Part shown: positions 6,332 to 6,370 of the stretch, one piece after another | How the letters are laid out: every line of letters begins with the position of its first letter | Position numbering within the stretch: position 1 is the stretch's first letter | Assembly: GCA_020252865.1 (NCBI GenBank) | Contig: JADCCH010000158.1 | Coordinates: 1 to 6,370, forward strand | DNA length: 6,370 bases | Reading direction: 5' to 3' | From: Methylobacterium sp. | GTDB taxonomy: Bacteria > Pseudomonadota > Alphaproteobacteria > Rhizobiales > Beijerinckiaceae | Translations under genes and position numbers: made by a program | Notes under the pieces: model-generated | Database searches by the model: none | Told to the model about the DNA's origin: nothing | Seen by the model: the letters and a program-made list of their open reading frames with translations, nothing else

Positions 6332-6349
6332 GATAAGATCAAGAGAGAA

Positions 6350-6370
6350 GCATTTTCAAGCGAAGTGGGA
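6350..6370. repeat. Palindromic intergenic repeat, second copy cut by window edge
   Basis: The last 21 bases of the window repeat 6288-6308 exactly, 62 bases downstream and in the same orientation. The linker (6332-6349) is purine-rich. The copy runs off the window, so its right arm cannot be checked. Confidence 0.8.

Noticed and set aside
6288..6370. CRISPR array or insertion-sequence end at the right edge
   Set aside because: Only two copies are visible, the linker is 18 bases, the unit is a long palindrome, and no cas or transposase gene is present; a dispersed intergenic repeat fits better.

Overview
The window looks like chromosomal core DNA from a high-GC alphaproteobacterium, most likely of the order Hyphomicrobiales (Rhizobiales). 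Three things point there: an SMC of the alphaproteobacterial type; an F0 operon in the order atpI-atpB-atpE-atpF2(b')-atpF with no F1 genes attached and with two different b-type stalk subunits; and a dispersed palindromic repeat at the right edge of a kind I recall from Hyphomicrobiales genomes. All genes read rightward (+ strand). The genus cannot be fixed from sequence alone.

Layout. 1-2604 is the C-terminal three quarters of smc (chromosome segregation ATPase); its N-terminal Walker A half lies to the left of the window. 2605-2815 is an intergenic region with a good housekeeping-type promoter (TTGACA at 2691) and a strong GNRA-loop hairpin almost at the predicted 5' end of the atp mRNA. 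2816-5407 is the F0 operon: atpI (assembly factor), atpB (subunit a), atpE (subunit c), atpF2 (b') and atpF (b). It ends at a textbook rho-independent terminator (5432-5456). 5497-6279 is a secreted alpha/beta hydrolase of the dienelactone hydrolase superfamily with a serine nucleophile. 6288-6370 holds one full and one partial copy of a palindromic intergenic repeat, offset by 62 bases.

How they work together. The five atp genes encode the membrane sector of the F-type ATP synthase. AtpI helps assemble the c-ring, subunits a and c form the proton path, and b plus b' make a heterodimeric peripheral stalk reaching to F1, which is encoded elsewhere. Non-coding structure in the operon suggests expression tuning around atpE, the subunit needed in most copies: a pyrimidine-rich tract ahead of its ribosome binding site and a UUCG-capped hairpin just after it. 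smc and the hydrolase appear to be neighbours only.

I found no convincing undescribed system here. The points worth a second look are the RNA structures in the atp operon, the repeat cluster, a His/Glu exchange in subunit a relative to E. coli, and the probably misleading 'dienelactone hydrolase' label.
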